A DNA stretch of 64,000 nucleotides from Parashewanella spongiae (GCF_004358345.1 NZ_CP037952.1:4092001-4156000); one strand, 5' to 3'. Positions 52,132 through 61,823 are shown, numbered from the stretch's first letter. Numbers and translations: made by a program. The notes: a model not told the origin generated them from the letters alone.

Positions 52132-52986
52132 CTAAAACCCGACAAACGGCATCGATGTAGGGCGAGTCAACCAGTTATCATCTAGGTAGTGACAATGACC
52201 ATCAATAACATGAACCGCATAAGCATACCGAGATTTCTCACTCATGTTTGCACAACTTCGATGTGGTAGCCGTCCATGCAACAAAACGAGTGATCCTTTT
52301 TTAACTTCTAAAGCCAAATCAACCTCAGGAAATTCTTCATTACAAGTTTGTTCCATCACAGATTCATTATTCACTTTTCTGAATCGCTGACGTAAAGGAG
52401 AAAAATGCCCCTTATCAGAGATCATTAAACAGCCATTTTTAATGGTGGCATCTTCCAGTGCAACCCAAAAACCAATAACAGATTCTGGTTCAGTGTATAA
52501 AAAGGAACCATCTTGATGAGGAACCACTTCACCACCCACTTTCGGAGACTTGAAAATAAACATCGACTGTACCAGTAGAGGTTTTTTTATCCCCAATGCT
52601 TTTGATAGCTTAGCTAATGCTGGTTTGCGAGAGAACTGACTAAATATAGGGTCTATATCATGGAGAGCATGGCCCACTTTGTTCAGCTTATGGAATAAAT
52701 TATTTCTAGAAGTTTTGGCATCAAAGCCTTTTTCGAGAAAAAGACTAATCTTATCCCCTGAATCAAATAAATGCTTATTCTTATTATGCTCTTCATCGTG
52801 AATGGTATAAAACACACCTAGATTATCTTGTGATTGCTTATCTACAATACCTTTCATACGCTCAATTAATTGATCGCACTCATCAGAAGCATAAAAGCGT
52901 TCAATCACGGCATAACCATGCTCTTTAAAAAAGTTATTTATATCCACATGCTTAGATTCAGGGTGAAACATCATAAATTTAGACAT
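52132..52986 (-). CDS. Phytanoyl-CoA dioxygenase (PhyH) family protein
   Basis: 284 residues. A Fe(II)/2-oxoglutarate oxygenase of the PhyH family: the iron ligands His and Asp in VVPHQDGSFLYTEP (about residues 153-156), the distal His in LHGRLPHRSCANMS (about 239) and the following Arg that binds 2-oxoglutarate. The N-terminal FFKEHGYAVIERFYA is family-typical. It hydroxylates a small molecule or lipid; the substrate is unknown. ATG start. Divergent from the orphan at 53244, sharing a 257-bp AT-rich spacer in which I see no repeat. Confidence 0.9.
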   Translation of the reverse strand: MSKFMMFHPESKHVDINNFFKEHGYAVIERFYASDECDQLIERMKGIVDKQSQDNLGVFYTIHDEEHNKNKHLFDSGDKISLFLEKGFDAKTSRNNLFHKLNKVGHALHDIDPIFSQFSRKPALAKLSKALGIKKPLLVQSMFIFKSPKVGGEVVPHQDGSFLYTEPESVIGFWVALEDATIKNGCLMISDKGHFSPLRQRFRKVNNESVMEQTCNEEFPEVDLALEVKKGSLVLLHGRLPHRSCANMSEKSRYAYAVHVIDGHCHYLDDNWLTRPTSMPFVGF

Positions 52987-53243
52987 TGTTTATTATCTGC
53001 TTTTTTTAAGTACTTATTACTTATATTTGTAACGCTATAAATAAACGAACTCAAGAGATTATATTTTCAACCGTCTTAAAACCATGTTAAATATATAATT
53101 AACTTTATTTAACATTAACTAATAACCCTCTAAAAAACACAAATATCACGACGTTAAATTTAATGTTAAAAATAAATAATTATTTACTACTAACTTCCCA
53201 ACTATCATAAATAACAAATTTAATAAATTAAGAAGTAAAGCCG

Positions 53244-54329
53244 ATGTCAGTAATGGTAGCTAGTACAAGTGAACATTTAAATATACTTTTTTGGGACTCT
53301 ACCAATAAGTCATTTGGTGAACATACTAAAAACATAAAATATGCAAGACCGCATAATGAATCAAATAAATATTTATATTTTGATTGTGTCGATTCTAACT
53401 CAGGAAAACATTGGTTATTCACTTTTGAGTTACTCTGTAAAAATAAAGTAAGTTTCCTTAAAGAGACTTATTTTACTTCTCCATGTGATAGCGCGCGTGA
53501 ACCTTATAATGCTTATATGCAATTATGGAATAATAGACAGCTTACTTTAGCCGCTAAAAATGGTAAAAAGTTTGTTTCTGGTTTTAACCCATCAAAAAAA
53601 CCTACTGACATTCTTAAACAAATAAAAGAGTCCTCAACTTTCAAAGATGCACCTCTTCCCCGAGACCTTCACGTTTCTGGCATGAATCTAGTACAGGAAA
53701 GCGAAAAAAATGCTGATGATAATGAATTTGGCATCATTAATACAACTGAGTCTGAATCACTTTTACCTCAAGCAGCAAATCACACCACGCCGATAACAAA
53801 AATAGTTACTGATAAAGTAACGGATAATACCATTCCCTTAGCAACACATGACGATATAGATAACCTTACTCGCAAGCTTTCCACTCAGGTTGAAGAGCAT
53901 GGATTTAATGTTGAAGTCGGTGATAAAGTGCATAGTAAGAAACTTCTGTTATTTTTAAAAACAGAACAAAAAAGAGTCACTTCATCAAGGAAAGGCGTTG
54001 TATTGAAGCCTGTTTATATCACTCATCGCGGTCACTTTGATAGTAATCATTCCGTATTAGCTGTAATTTCACCTGAGCAGACTACTATCATTGAGCCTAA
54101 GCGTTTTTACTGGTATAGAAAAGTACCTACTATTAGAATGGGTTTCCAGCCCATCTTTAATACCACCATATGTGTGCATTCGAGTGCTTATACGCTGTCT
54201 AAACTCGTAAATAGATTCAAAACAGATGCTCAGTGTTATAAAACTAAGGCATTGTTAAATCAGACTATCAGAGAGATTAAAGAGAATGAAAGGCCAACAA
54301 AAGATACTCTGACACATTTTTTCGATTAA
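53244..54329 (+). CDS. Orphan protein with YopJ-like His/Glu/Cys arrangement
   Basis: 361 residues, ATG start, no signal peptide. A Ser-rich start, then a region of unknown fold (about 1-190). In the C-terminal part, His269 in NHSVLAVISPEQTT, Glu284 in TIIEPKRF and Cys310 in TTICVHSSAYTLSK occur in the order seen in YopJ-family acetyltransferases (H-E-C; ...FEP..., C-x3-S...). The Glu-Cys spacing (26) is shorter than in YopJ (about 44), so homology is uncertain. A gene of this kind would be an effector acting in a host cell; without a structural comparison this stays a hypothesis. No operon partner. Confidence 0.6.
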   Translation: MSVMVASTSEHLNILFWDSTNKSFGEHTKNIKYARPHNESNKYLYFDCVDSNSGKHWLFTFELLCKNKVSFLKETYFTSPCDSAREPYNAYMQLWNNRQLTLAAKNGKKFVSGFNPSKKPTDILKQIKESSTFKDAPLPRDLHVSGMNLVQESEKNADDNEFGIINTTESESLLPQAANHTTPITKIVTDKVTDNTIPLATHDDIDNLTRKLSTQVEEHGFNVEVGDKVHSKKLLLFLKTEQKRVTSSRKGVVLKPVYITHRGHFDSNHSVLAVISPEQTTIIEPKRFYWYRKVPTIRMGFQPIFNTTICVHSSAYTLSKLVNRFKTDAQCYKTKALLNQTIREIKENERPTKDTLTHFFD

Positions 54330-54518
54330 AACCGAGAGTTGACTGAATTGGGACTAATAATTTGTGAGTAAAACCATCGAAGTTTGAGTGTCTTTAAGGT
54401 TTGAGGAAGGTAGCAGAAAAAGAATTGGGAAGTTCAACACCCTCTAATGACTTTAACTAAGGAAAGTTGCGGAAGAAAGTATATCAATGAGTTCTCGTCA
54501 CTCCAGCGCAGGCTGGAA

Positions 54519-54641
54519 ACGAAGTAACGACAGTTTTGTATGTCGGTAGTTAGTGCCTTTGTTTTTTCTATAAAAGTCACTGGATACCAGCCTTCGCTGG
54601 TATGACAATGATTGGTACTTTCTAAATCGCTAGATCCCTAA
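54519..54641. repeat. Family D repeat (copy 5)
   Basis: CGAAGTAACGACAGTTTTG at the left, the TACCAGCCTTCGCTGGTA hairpin, and right end TTTCTAAATCGCTAGATCCC. The spacer 54330-54518 also carries the short GGAAAGTTGCGGAAGAAAG module. Confidence 0.65.
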
Positions 54642-54692
54642 GATGATGAGCTTCAACAACATGAAGCTCAATTAAATCTATTTCAACTTAAA

Positions 54693-55052
54693 TTACCCAA
54701 CAGACTTAGGGTTTGAGCCGTATTCATTATCTTCATGGCTATCTTGCACATAGAAAATTAATAGCACAATCCAACCAATGATTGGGATAAGCCCAAGCAA
54801 TTGCCACCAGCCGGAACGCCCAGTATCATGTAAACGACGAGCAGCCACGGCTATTGAAGGCAATAGCAAACCCAAACTAAAAACTATACTTAATATTGTA
54901 GAACCTAAAATTGAGTCGACGATCCCAATAACGACATAAAGCACTACGTACACTAAAGCATACATCCAGTATTCTTGACGACGCGCACGCCCTGTAAAGT
55001 CAGCGTACTTTTTTAAACATCCGATAAAATGATCCAAAATTGCTCCTTGCAA
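54693..55052 (-). CDS. DUF805 inner-membrane protein
   Basis: 119 residues. Typical DUF805 sequence: KYADFTGRARRQEYWMY, then hydrophobic segments, RRLHDTGRSGWWQLLGLIPIIG, and a short charged tail (DSHEDNEYGSNP). Four membrane segments. Function unknown; E. coli YhaH and YhaI belong here. Independent small unit followed by the hotdog-fold gene in the same direction with an 85-bp gap. Confidence 0.92.
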   Translation of the reverse strand: MQGAILDHFIGCLKKYADFTGRARRQEYWMYALVYVVLYVVIGIVDSILGSTILSIVFSLGLLLPSIAVAARRLHDTGRSGWWQLLGLIPIIGWIVLLIFYVQDSHEDNEYGSNPKSVG

Positions 55053-55137
55053 ATAATTTATTCCATTCTTTTATATCAAATATTTTTATTTGTTAGAACA
55101 ATAAAATACAATTTCCGTTACATTTAACCAACAAACT

Positions 55138-55641
55138 TCAAGTTACCGGTTTTTCCGACACCCACAATTTAATCACGCCTTTCACTACAATTACATTATC
55201 TTTATCATAAGCCGTTACATAAACAAGCAAGTCGCCAGCTTGCCAAGCATCGCGTACTTCAGCTACACAACGAATATCAGTCCCTGCTTTGGCAGTGTAA
55301 TCTAAAGACATGCCTTTAGGGATCCAACGTAAATGTTTTGGAATCGATGCTTCAGCAAGCACTCCCATGGCCATTTCAAGCCCATTACAAATAGCAATCA
55401 CATGAACCGTGCCTATGTGATTTTGTACCCGCCATCTCTTACGTAAGTAACATTCGCAGTAATTTAATTTCAGCGTTTTTATTAAAGGCGAAATGGTAGC
55501 AAAATAAGGTGCGCGAAACCCTATCACAACTGAAAAAAACCAACGACCTAAAGGATAATTGGTTAGCTTTTTATACAGTTTAAGTACCTTATTAGGAGGT
55601 GACTGAATCGCAGATGGATTAGGCGAAGATGTTGAACTCAT
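55138..55641 (-). CDS. Hotdog-fold (DUF4442) thioesterase-like protein
   Basis: 167 residues. The block NHIGTVHVIAICNGLEMAMG is the hotdog-fold active-site helix pattern of DUF4442 proteins, with LRWIPKGMSLDYTAKAGTDI following. It would hydrolyse or bind an acyl thioester; the substrate is unknown. ATG start with AAAAGGAAT upstream. Upstream of the DUF805 gene, same direction. Confidence 0.85.
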   Translation of the reverse strand: MSSTSSPNPSAIQSPPNKVLKLYKKLTNYPLGRWFFSVVIGFRAPYFATISPLIKTLKLNYCECYLRKRWRVQNHIGTVHVIAICNGLEMAMGVLAEASIPKHLRWIPKGMSLDYTAKAGTDIRCVAEVRDAWQAGDLLVYVTAYDKDNVIVVKGVIKLWVSEKPVT

Positions 55642-55772
55642 AAATTCCTTTTTTAATTCCTACGCACTGGTCAGATGAGTCTAGCACAGATTTTTACTTT
55701 TCTAAAACCTCGCTTAGGTACCGAATTTACGTATAATTCAAACCTTAAATGATGTAATGACAAGGATTGAGC

Positions 55773-56693
55773 TTGAAGTTTTTAAAAACCTATTTTAAAG
55801 GAATGGCTATGGGAGCCGCTGATGTTGTTCCCGGCGTGTCAGGAGGCACAATAGCCTTTATTACCGGAATACTTAATACTTTATTGGACAGCATCAATCT
55901 GATAAAACCTTCTTTATTAGGGATGCTCAAACGCGATGGTATTAAAGCGACTTTTATTCACATTAATGGCGGATTTTTGGTTAGTTTATTCGCAGGGATC
56001 CTCACCAGCGGATTTACTTTAGCCAAATTAATTTCATGGTTATTAGTGACTCACCCAATTCCTGTTTGGTCGTTCTTTTTTGGATTGATCATTATTTCTG
56101 TCATCCATGTTGCTAAACAGATAAATGGTTTCACTATGGCAAGAGTCTTATGCTTTTTATTAGGAACTGCAGTTGCATGGGGCATCACCCAACTTACACC
56201 ATCATCAATTGATGTGAGCTTATTTACTCTTTTTGTCGGTGGCGCTATTGCAATTTGCGCTATGGTATTACCCGGCATTTCAGGTGCATTTTTATTGCTC
56301 CTGCTTGGACTTTATTCGACGGTTCTTGAGGGCGTTAAAAGTCTAGATTTTACCATTATTCTAGTTTTTAGTGCTGGTGCTATAACTGGCCTGTTAAGTT
56401 TTAGCCGTCTATTATCGGCATTATTGCGTAAATGCCATGATGCTACTTTGGCCTTTTTAACAGGGTTAATGCTTGGCACTTTAGGGAAAATTTGGCCGTG
56501 GAAAGAAACAGTTAGCTGGCGAACAAACTCTCATGGTGAATCGGTTCCTTTAGAACAACAACTACTATCACCATTTTCATATGAACAAGTAGTGGGCGAG
56601 CCTAATCAGCTTAGCATTGCTTTTGTTTGTGCTTCTGCGGCTATCATTTTGGTGTGGGGATTAGAGCGTTTTTCAAAGAAAGATACTCATTAA
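55773..56693 (+). CDS. popT: DUF368 (PopT-type) undecaprenyl-phosphate transporter
   Basis: 306 residues with about eight hydrophobic segments. The opening motif KGMAMGAADVVPGVSGGTIA and the later MVLPGISGAFLLLLLGLY are the DUF368 signatures. Proteins of this family have been shown to return undecaprenyl phosphate to the cytoplasmic face of the inner membrane for cell-wall synthesis. Start chosen at TTG 55773 because AAGGA (55762-55766) sits six bases upstream; a TTG two codons earlier (55767) would touch the ribosome site. A strong terminator follows. Confidence 0.88.
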   Translation: MKFLKTYFKGMAMGAADVVPGVSGGTIAFITGILNTLLDSINLIKPSLLGMLKRDGIKATFIHINGGFLVSLFAGILTSGFTLAKLISWLLVTHPIPVWSFFFGLIIISVIHVAKQINGFTMARVLCFLLGTAVAWGITQLTPSSIDVSLFTLFVGGAIAICAMVLPGISGAFLLLLLGLYSTVLEGVKSLDFTIILVFSAGAITGLLSFSRLLSALLRKCHDATLAFLTGLMLGTLGKIWPWKETVSWRTNSHGESVPLEQQLLSPFSYEQVVGEPNQLSIAFVCASAAIILVWGLERFSKKDTH

Positions 56694-56704
56694 ACTAATT
56701 ACGA

Positions 56705-56743
56705 ACAAGTGTAAATTATCATATCATTTACACTTGTCTTTTT
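56705..56743 (+). terminator. Rho-independent terminator after the DUF368 gene
   Basis: ACAAGTGTAAAT-(9 nt)-ATTTACACTTGT, a perfect 12-bp stem followed by CTTTTT, 11 bases after the stop codon. Confidence 0.85.
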
Positions 56744-56748
56744 AAGAT

Positions 56749-56874
56749 TAGGGATCTAGCGATTTAGAAAGTACCAATCTTTGTCATACCAGCGAAGGCT
56801 GGTATCCAGTGGCTTTTATAGAAAAAAGCAAAGGCACTAGACTACCGACATACAAAACTGTCGTTACTTCGTTT
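56749..56874. repeat. Family D repeat (copy 6)
   Basis: Full left end TA-GGGATCTAGCGATTTAG; ends at GTCGTTACTTCGTTTC, where a B fragment begins. Confidence 0.7.
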
Positions 56875-57024
56875 CTACTTGCAAAATTTATAACGCAGCT
56901 AGCTGTGATTTTGGCAAGTATATGAATGTTCAGCACTCACCTGATGGATGAATTCGGGTGTTTAATTTTGTATTTAACTTCAATAAATTAAAGTTAAATT
57001 GTGCGTTCAACCTATTTATTTAGG
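56875..57024. repeat. Family B hairpin repeat, 3' half only (copy 7)
   Basis: Starts inside the element at CTACTTGCAAAATTTATAACG; ends TTCAACCTATTTATTTAGG next to the 3' end of intron copy 3. Confidence 0.7.
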
Positions 57025-57078
57025 TTAAAGTAGAGTAGGCTACTGGCTTCGCTATCGCTTATCCAGCAGCCCCTCTTC

Positions 57079-57112
57079 GATTCCGTGCATGAGGTTTTCC
57101 CTCACACGGCTC
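57079..57112 (-). ncRNA. Group II intron domain V (copy 3)
   Basis: 34-nt hairpin identical to copies 1 and 2. Confidence 0.85.
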
Positions 57113-57149
57113 TGTTGTTACACTTCTCTCAGCCCCTTCACTTTGCTTA

Positions 57150-58424
57150 TCATCTTGTCGTGGGTAAATACTCAAGACCAGCTTGGCGTAATTTTTCGTA
57201 AGCACCTCGTGATAGATACTTGCTTCGACGTTGACTTAAGCGACGATGCCAGCGATAGAACCGGTTTACTACAAATCCATTTATTCTGAAAAATACACCT
57301 CTGGGATAACCTATCCCACCAAAATAGTGTTTCCATCCCCTCAGAACTTGATTAACCTTATTTATCAGTACGCCAAGTGTATTTGAGGTTCGGTGTTTCA
57401 CTATGTCTCTGAGTTTATTTTTCAGCTTTGTTTGGCTCTTCTTAGACGCCTGTATCTTGATGTAACTGGTGCCTTTGATGAGGCCTGTGATCCGTTGAAA
57501 GTTAAAACCGAGGAAATCAAACTCATTCATCAGCTTTCCCATATCCACACAGTGGGTTTTACTTTGATTTAGCTTCAGACCTTCATCACTTAATTGCTGT
57601 GTTATCCAGTCCAGTTGCTCTTGTGTGTAGGTTTGCTTATGGAGTACAACAAAATCATCTGCATAGGTAACGATTTTACACGGTGTTTTTTCGTGTATTT
57701 TCAAACAGAAATCGTTGAGATAGATGTTAGCCAGTAGTGGAGAGATAACTCCGCCTTGCGGAGTGCCACATCGGCTTGCTTCTATTCGCCATTTCCCGTT
57801 GACCGTCTCTATGCTGATGGGCGCTTTGATAAAGCTTTTCAGCAAACTCAGAAAGCTGCTGTCGCTTATTCGCCTTTCTACTTTTGCCATCAACTTAGCG
57901 TGCGGGATGGTATCGAAATAGGCGCTCAAGTCAGCATCAAGTACGTGCTGATAGCCTTGTTTTAGGCTCATTTCAATGACTTTTACCGCTTGCTGGGCGC
58001 TTCGACATGGACGATAACTGTGTTCATGTAAATGAGGTTCGTAGACGGGTTGCATCACTATTGTCATCGCCATTTGCACAATTCTGTCACTGATTATCGG
58101 GATCCCAAGTTTCCGCGTTTTGCCGTTGTCTTTGAGTATTTCTACTCGTTTGACTGGGCTAGGTCGATAGTTTTTCTGTTGTAATTGAGTTTGAATTTCT
58201 TTTAACAGCGCAACAACTTTCTTTTGCTGCTCTAGATAACTGAATGTGATGCCATCAATTCCTGCTCCGCCTTTATTGGCTTTGCATCGTCGATAGGCTT
58301 CTTCGAGTATATCTAGGCGACTGAGTTTATCGTACAAGCTGTAAAATCGAAGCTCCGAGTTAAGCTTTGAGCGTAAGTAAAGTTTTCGCTGTAATATTCT
58401 GATATTTACTGGAGTGTTAGCCAT
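57150..58424 (-). CDS. ltrA: Group II intron reverse transcriptase/maturase with 2-residue deletion
   Basis: 424 residues. Same as the copy at 47684 except for a 6-bp in-frame deletion removing two residues (Gly-Tyr) from SYGYRPCRS in the RT fingers. That motif is conserved across group II RTs, so activity may be lost or reduced. YADD and the maturase domain are intact. No endonuclease domain. Confidence 0.93.
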   Translation of the reverse strand: MANTPVNIRILQRKLYLRSKLNSELRFYSLYDKLSRLDILEEAYRRCKANKGGAGIDGITFSYLEQQKKVVALLKEIQTQLQQKNYRPSPVKRVEILKDNGKTRKLGIPIISDRIVQMAMTIVMQPVYEPHLHEHSYRPCRSAQQAVKVIEMSLKQGYQHVLDADLSAYFDTIPHAKLMAKVERRISDSSFLSLLKSFIKAPISIETVNGKWRIEASRCGTPQGGVISPLLANIYLNDFCLKIHEKTPCKIVTYADDFVVLHKQTYTQEQLDWITQQLSDEGLKLNQSKTHCVDMGKLMNEFDFLGFNFQRITGLIKGTSYIKIQASKKSQTKLKNKLRDIVKHRTSNTLGVLINKVNQVLRGWKHYFGGIGYPRGVFFRINGFVVNRFYRWHRRLSQRRSKYLSRGAYEKLRQAGLEYLPTTR

Positions 58425-59033
58425 ATGGCAATTTCACCTCAAAAGTTACGTTAAAAACGGGTGTAACACTGAGCCCCTTCCCTGATGTGAAGTTATGTTG
58501 TCTTCACGGTTAACGGTACTATGGGCTCATCCGACTGCCTGAGCGCCCTATCTGAAATTTCGGTTTACCTTATATTCGGATAGTGGAAGTCACTACCTTC
58601 CAACACTCAGGCTCTCCCACGTTCACTTTATTTCCTTCAATACATGCCACTTCATATTACGCCGGAAGATCAAACAGATGCATTTACCAGTTGCTTCTCT
58701 GTTTGTGTCAGGGTTCGTCAACTAGGAAAGACTCCCCATCTTCATTTTTTGATTTACGACGCTTAACTGAATTCGCTTGATGCTGCGGCCTACATTGCAT
58801 CTCAACCTTTATTCAAGGCCTTTGTCACAGGGCTTCATGTCATAGCGGTTACCCATTATGCATGCCCGTCAGATTTCGGGATGAACTGGTAATTATCCCG
58901 TCAGGTACGTTTCAACCTGATGGACTTATTATAAATAATAACGTTGCTGTCTCTGGTTTATGGCCATGTAATCGCTTGGCTGCGTATACGTTGAGACAAA
59001 TCCCGCAACAGAATAAAGCGCTTCGTGGCGCTC

Positions 59034-59264
59034 CCTAGAAACATCAGTTGGACGCATAGAAGTAAGATAACTAACTCAAGTTCAACCATAAAAGCCATAA
59101 AGTGTATTCATCCATTGAGTGAATGCTTGACGTTCGTTAACTGGCTAAAATTACCGCTTGCTGCGTTGTAACTTTTATAAGTAGAACCACTACTTACTTC
59201 AAGTCACGCCTGTCATCGAAAATTTTCTCTGTGTTTAAGAACGCCACCAACTGATTTTTCTAGG
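59034..59264. repeat. Family B hairpin repeat (copy 8, divergent), 5' exon of intron copy 3
   Basis: Ends CCTAGAAACATCAGTTGG and CCAACTGATTTTTCTAGG; the interior differs more from the other copies. The right end touches the pgpA stop codon. Confidence 0.65.
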
Positions 59265-59756
59265 TTAAAAGAAGTAAAGCACGACCTGTAAGCAGACTAA
59301 TGAGAATATTCCCGCGACAATATCATCAATCATAATGCCAAAACCACCCGATACTTTGGCATCTAACCACTTTATCGGCCATGGCTTGATAATATCGAAA
59401 AATCGAAACAGGGCAAAACCAACTAGTATCCATTGCCACTGCATAGGCACAGCAATAAGCGTGGTCAGCAGCCCTGCAACTTCATCCCAAACAATGGCGC
59501 CATGATCATGAACGCCCATATCTCTCGCCGCTTTATCACAAATGTAGATACCTACAACTGAAACAATAATCGTCACTAGAATATAACTAGAGACAGGTAA
59601 AAAACTCAGTAACAAAAATACAGGTAAAGCCGCTAATGTGCCAAATGTTCCCGGCGCTTTTGCTGCCAAACCACTTCCAAAACCCAAGGCTAAAAAATGT
59701 ATTGGATTCTTTAGTGACAGCTTTTTTACATGAGTATCTTGAGTAAATAGATTCAT
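59265..59756 (-). CDS. pgpA: Phosphatidylglycerophosphatase A
   Basis: 163 residues, usual length. Motifs GFGSGLAAKAPGTFGTLAA, VWDEVAG and GFGIMIDDIVAGI with acidic metal ligands, plus hydrophobic segments for the inner membrane. It dephosphorylates phosphatidylglycerol phosphate. Its start overlaps the thiL stop by one base (ATGA), so the two are coupled. The stop codon lies directly at the edge of a B repeat. Confidence 0.96.
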   Translation of the reverse strand: MNLFTQDTHVKKLSLKNPIHFLALGFGSGLAAKAPGTFGTLAALPVFLLLSFLPVSSYILVTIIVSVVGIYICDKAARDMGVHDHGAIVWDEVAGLLTTLIAVPMQWQWILVGFALFRFFDIIKPWPIKWLDAKVSGGFGIMIDDIVAGIFSLVCLQVVLYFF

Positions 59757-60712
59757 CAGAAATGTTTAAATCCGTTTTGCTGAGGAACATAAGTTCTACC
59801 ATCAAATGATAGCTCTAAGTCTCTACCTGCCGTTATTTGCCCTACTCTAGTGTAATTAACACCAGCATAATTTAGCGATGCGGTTAAAGCACCAACTTTA
59901 GCATCTGGAACCGTAAATAATAATTCGTAATCTTCTCCACCAGCCAGAGCATATTCAATTGCCTGTTCTTGCCCAACTGATGATATTAGCGCCTTTGAAA
60001 GCGGTAATTGGTCAACATTAATTATCGCTCCAACCTCAGATGATTTTAAAACATGCTGGATATCCGAAATTAATCCGTCCGATAAATCAATTGCGCTGGA
60101 AGCTATTCCTCGAAGCGATTGCCCTGCTAACATTCTTGGTGTTGGTCTGTAGTGTCTACCAATCAAATACTCTTTATTTTCGCTTTCAGCATCTCGGTTA
60201 CCAAGCAAAATATCTAAACCGAGTGCGGAATCACCAAGTGTTCCAGTGACATAAACCCAATCACCCACGCCCGCCCCACCGCGCGTTAAAGCCATGCTTT
60301 CAGGTACTTGACCATTAACCGTAATCGTAATGCTTCTAGCGCCACGAGTCGTGTCACCACCTACTAGTGAGATATTATAGTATTCAGCAATTTCATACAG
60401 ACCTTCACAATATTGTTTCAGCCAGCTTTCATCGATTTCAGGTAGCGTTAACGCTAAGGTCATCCATGCTGGCTCGGCTCCCATTGAAGCAAGATCTGAG
60501 AGATTTACTGCTAATGATTTAAACCCTACATCAGCCGCAGGCATATCCGAGAGGAAGTGTGTGCCTTCGGCGAAGGTATCACAGGAAATAGCAATAACTT
60601 TGTCATCAGCAGGTTGGACTAGCGCACAGTCGTCACCAACACCTAGTACTACATCTTTTCGCATCGGCCCTTGGCCTGCAAAATATTGTTCAATAATTTG
60701 AAATTCTTTCAC
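59756..60712 (-). CDS. thiL: Thiamine-monophosphate kinase
   Basis: 318 residues. GVGDDCALV and DTFAEGTHFL near the N-terminus (Mg-ATP ligands), SLVGGDTTRGARSITITVNG and the C-terminal ALAGGEDYELLFTV are the ThiL signatures. It phosphorylates thiamine phosphate to thiamine diphosphate, the final step. It lies 105 bp after nusB, with a terminator in the gap. Confidence 0.97.
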   Translation of the reverse strand: MKEFQIIEQYFAGQGPMRKDVVLGVGDDCALVQPADDKVIAISCDTFAEGTHFLSDMPAADVGFKSLAVNLSDLASMGAEPAWMTLALTLPEIDESWLKQYCEGLYEIAEYYNISLVGGDTTRGARSITITVNGQVPESMALTRGGAGVGDWVYVTGTLGDSALGLDILLGNRDAESENKEYLIGRHYRPTPRMLAGQSLRGIASSAIDLSDGLISDIQHVLKSSEVGAIINVDQLPLSKALISSVGQEQAIEYALAGGEDYELLFTVPDAKVGALTASLNYAGVNYTRVGQITAGRDLELSFDGRTYVPQQNGFKHF

Positions 60713-60782
60713 TTTGAGTTCCGCTACAACAAGAGAATAATTTTGTAAGACTGCAACTATAGATCAGATATAAAACTTTGCT

Positions 60783-60812
60783 AAAAAAAACGGCATCCTA
60801 AGATACCGTTTT
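60783..60812 (-). terminator. Rho-independent terminator after nusB
   Basis: On the minus strand, AAAACGGTATC-(loop)-GGATGCCGTTTTTTTT: an 11-bp stem with one G-U pair and a U8 tail, a few bases after the nusB stop. It separates nusB from thiL-pgpA. Confidence 0.8.
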
Positions 60813-60817
60813 AAATA

Positions 60818-61228
60818 TTATTTGCGTTTTTTGCCTGCGAGCTTATCTAGCACACCATTCACAAATTTATGACTATCATCTGCACCAAAGACTTTGGCGA
60901 GTTCGATAGCTTCATTAATCGCTACTTTATACGGTACATCCTTACGGAATGTAAGTTCAAAAGTAGCTAAGCGAACAATCGCCTTTTCGACTGGAGAAAC
61001 ATCTTCAACATCACGGTCAAGATGTGGTGCGTACAATTCATCTAATTTAGATGCTTTGCTCGCGACTCCAGAAAGTAACTCTTTAAAATAGCTAACATCA
61101 ACACCTTTGATGTCTTGCTCTGTTAAGAACTCGTGTTCAACATCGGCAGTATTGTTGCTACTTAATTGCCAAGAGTAAATGGCTTGAACCGCAAGACGGC
61201 GTGCTTTGCGGCGCTCTGAAGGCTTCAT
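60818..61228 (-). CDS. nusB: Transcription antitermination factor NusB
   Basis: 136 residues (E. coli 139). [18 protein letters not shown] at the N-terminus and the C-terminal [32 protein letters not shown] helices are family-typical. With NusE it binds boxA RNA and promotes rRNA antitermination. 16-bp gap from ribH. Confidence 0.97.
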   Translation of the reverse strand: MKPSERRKARRLAVQAIYSWQLSSNNTADVEHEFLTEQDIKGVDVSYFKELLSGVASKASKLDELYAPHLDRDVEDVSPVEKAIVRLATFELTFRKDVPYKVAINEAIELAKVFGADDSHKFVNGVLDKLAGKKRK

Positions 61229-61244
61229 GTTAATTCCTACTTAA

Positions 61245-61721
61245 TTACAGCTGTTGCTCTAGTGCTTCTAAAACATTAACCATTTCCAACACGCTTAGGG
61301 CAGCTTCTCCACCTTTATTGCCTGCTTTAGTACCAGCACGCTCAATTGCTTGCTCTATGGTGTCAGTTGTGAGTACACCAAAAGCAACAGGTGTATCAAA
61401 CTCTAAAGAAACTTGGGCTAAACCTTTATTGCATTCGCCTGCAACAAGATCAAAATGCGGGGTACCGCCTCGAATTACAGCACCTAGGGCAATAATACCG
61501 TCGAATTTACCACTTGCAGCAACACGTCGTGCCGCGAGCGGAAGTTCAACAGCACCAGGAACACGTACAACTGTGATATTGTCATCATTGACATTGCCAA
61601 AACGCTTTAGGGTATCAAGAGCTCCGTCCAACAAGCTTTCAACAATAAAACTGTTAAAGCGTGAAATTACGATGGCTACTTTAGCGTTTTTTGCTTCGAT
61701 ATTACCTTCAACTACGTTCAT
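61245..61721 (-). CDS. ribH: 6,7-dimethyl-8-ribityllumazine synthase
   Basis: 158 residues from ATG 61721, matching the family N-terminus ([20 protein letters not shown]) and placed 7 bases after TAGGT; a GTG further up (61745) would add eight unconventional residues. Motifs: [40 protein letters not shown] (His88-type general base) and [17 protein letters not shown]. It condenses the ArP and DHBP precursors to lumazine. First of the ribH-nusB pair in this cluster. Confidence 0.97.
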   Translation of the reverse strand: MNVVEGNIEAKNAKVAIVISRFNSFIVESLLDGALDTLKRFGNVNDDNITVVRVPGAVELPLAARRVAASGKFDGIIALGAVIRGGTPHFDLVAGECNKGLAQVSLEFDTPVAFGVLTTDTIEQAIERAGTKAGNKGGEAALSVLEMVNVLEALEQQL

Positions 61722-61823
61722 CTTTTTACCTAAGTTAGTACGCACCCGACAGGGCTGAAAATTAGCGCAATGATAGCATATTTCTAGCCCGAGTCTTGAT
61801 GCAAATTACCAGAATTTAACTTT

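Larger units (their letters stand above)
57030..59033 (-). mobile_element. Group II intron, copy 3
   Basis: 2004 bp with the same ends as copy 2. It is 6 bp shorter in the maturase gene and 1 bp shorter in the leader. 5' exon: edge of a B hairpin (59034). 3' exon: TTTAACCTAAATA. Domain V at 57079-57112. Confidence 0.87.
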
